Below are positions 5,894 through 6,162 of a DNA stretch of 6,162 nt, in pieces. A program made the translations under genes and the position numbers. The stretch is from the NCBI GenBank assembly GCA_025934475.1, contig JAICXZ010000212.1:1-6162 (forward strand). The letters run 5' to 3'. How positions within the stretch are numbered: position 1 is the first letter of the stretch; every line of letters begins with the position of its first letter. Source of the DNA: Mucilaginibacter sp. (GTDB lineage: Bacteria; Bacteroidota; Bacteroidia; Sphingobacteriales; Sphingobacteriaceae). The notes under the pieces were generated by a model. It searched no databases and had not been told where the DNA came from. It saw only the letters and a program-made list of their open reading frames with translations.

Positions 5894-5925
5894 AAAAAAT
5901 CAGAGCCTAATTTATGACTCTGATT
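5894..5925 (-). terminator. Intrinsic terminator behind folE, abutting the DUF92 start codon
   Basis: On the minus strand an 8-base perfect stem (AATCAGAG at 5925-5918 pairing with CTCTGATT at 5905-5898) encloses a 12-base loop and runs into six T residues (5899-5894). It lies 21 bases past the folE stop at 5947-5949 and has the layout of a rho-independent terminator. The last T is immediately followed by the ATG of the DUF92 gene at 5893-5891. The stem is only moderately GC-rich (four of eight pairs), so termination may be partial. Confidence 0.7.
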
Positions 5926-5946
5926 ACTCACACCCACCAAGTGCAC

Positions 5947-6162
5947 CTAAATTAAATTCAGATATCGTAAAAATTCTTCTTTTCTGGCATTTTCGAGAAA
6001 AACGCCTGAGTATTCAGCGGTAACGGTACTGCTGTTTACGTCCTTTATTCCCCTCGATGAAACGCAAAGGTGCACCGCATCAATAACAACAGCTATGTCC
6101 TCCGTTTCCAGCACCGATTTCAACTCGTTTGCTATTTGCATTGTCAGCCGTTCCTGCACCTG
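5947..6162 (-). CDS. folE: GTP cyclohydrolase I, C-terminal part, cut by the window edge
   Basis: GTP cyclohydrolase I converts GTP to 7,8-dihydroneopterin triphosphate, the first step of tetrahydrofolate (and pterin) synthesis, as a homodecamer in the cytoplasm. The visible 71 residues begin QVQERLT at the window edge and match the C-terminal third of FolE. They include the helix IANELKSVLETED, the VHLCVSSRGIKD motif with the third zinc-ligand cysteine (E. coli Cys181) and the substrate-contacting Arg, the SSTVTAEYSGVF stretch and the terminal EEFLRYLNLI. The frame stays open through 6162, so the roughly 130-150 N-terminal residues, with the other zinc ligands Cys and His, lie outside. The GTG at 6157-6159 is the internal Val of the conserved QVQERL and not a start. 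The stop is TAG at 5949-5947, and a terminator follows. Confidence 0.95.
   Translation of the reverse strand, partial: QVQERLTMQIANELKSVLETEDIAVVIDAVHLCVSSRGIKDVNSSTVTAEYSGVFLENARKEEFLRYLNLI

Overview
The window reads as Bacteroidota chromosome, most like a Sphingobacteriaceae member such as Mucilaginibacter or Pedobacter. The reasons are moderate-to-low GC over most of its length, no clear Shine-Dalgarno sequences, two lipoproteins of Bacteroidota-type families, possible TAnnTTTG -7 promoter boxes, and a 14-base tandem intergenic repeat. The genus is inference from protein character, not a database result. Genes are tightly packed and no gene-free stretch exceeds 300 bases.

Left part (1-964): a minus-strand reading frame (79-924) starts as a DUF4296-type lipoprotein and ends as the C-terminal two thirds of the transcription factor NusB. 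The first is an exported, membrane-anchored protein and the second an RNA-binding factor of the cytoplasm. Base composition changes with the domain: hand-counted GC is 30-40 % over 601-780 but 63-70 % over 121-180, 241-300 and 361-480. The part left of about 440-500 therefore looks foreign to the rest. This is the oddest feature here. A chimeric join (assembly artefact or recent recombination) is more likely than a working fusion.

Central part (965-4326, plus strand): a PLP homeostasis protein (yggS), a GNAT acetyltransferase of the spermidine/thialysine-acetyltransferase type, a DUF4163/DUF3298-type lipoprotein, and a monofunctional aspartate kinase with C-terminal ACT domains. The lipoprotein and kinase overlap by one base (TAATG) and are probably translated from one mRNA.

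Right part (4327-6162, minus strand): from the right edge inward, the C-terminal third of GTP cyclohydrolase I (folE, cut by the edge), a strong intrinsic terminator, a DUF92/TMEM19 membrane protein and a classical short-chain dehydrogenase 22 bases behind it. The aspartate kinase and dehydrogenase genes converge with no intergenic base, their two stop codons forming the palindrome TGATCA.

Apart from the chimeric frame, these are ordinary housekeeping and accessory metabolic genes. I see no defence system, CRISPR array, insertion sequence, rRNA or tRNA, and no convincing new multi-gene system.
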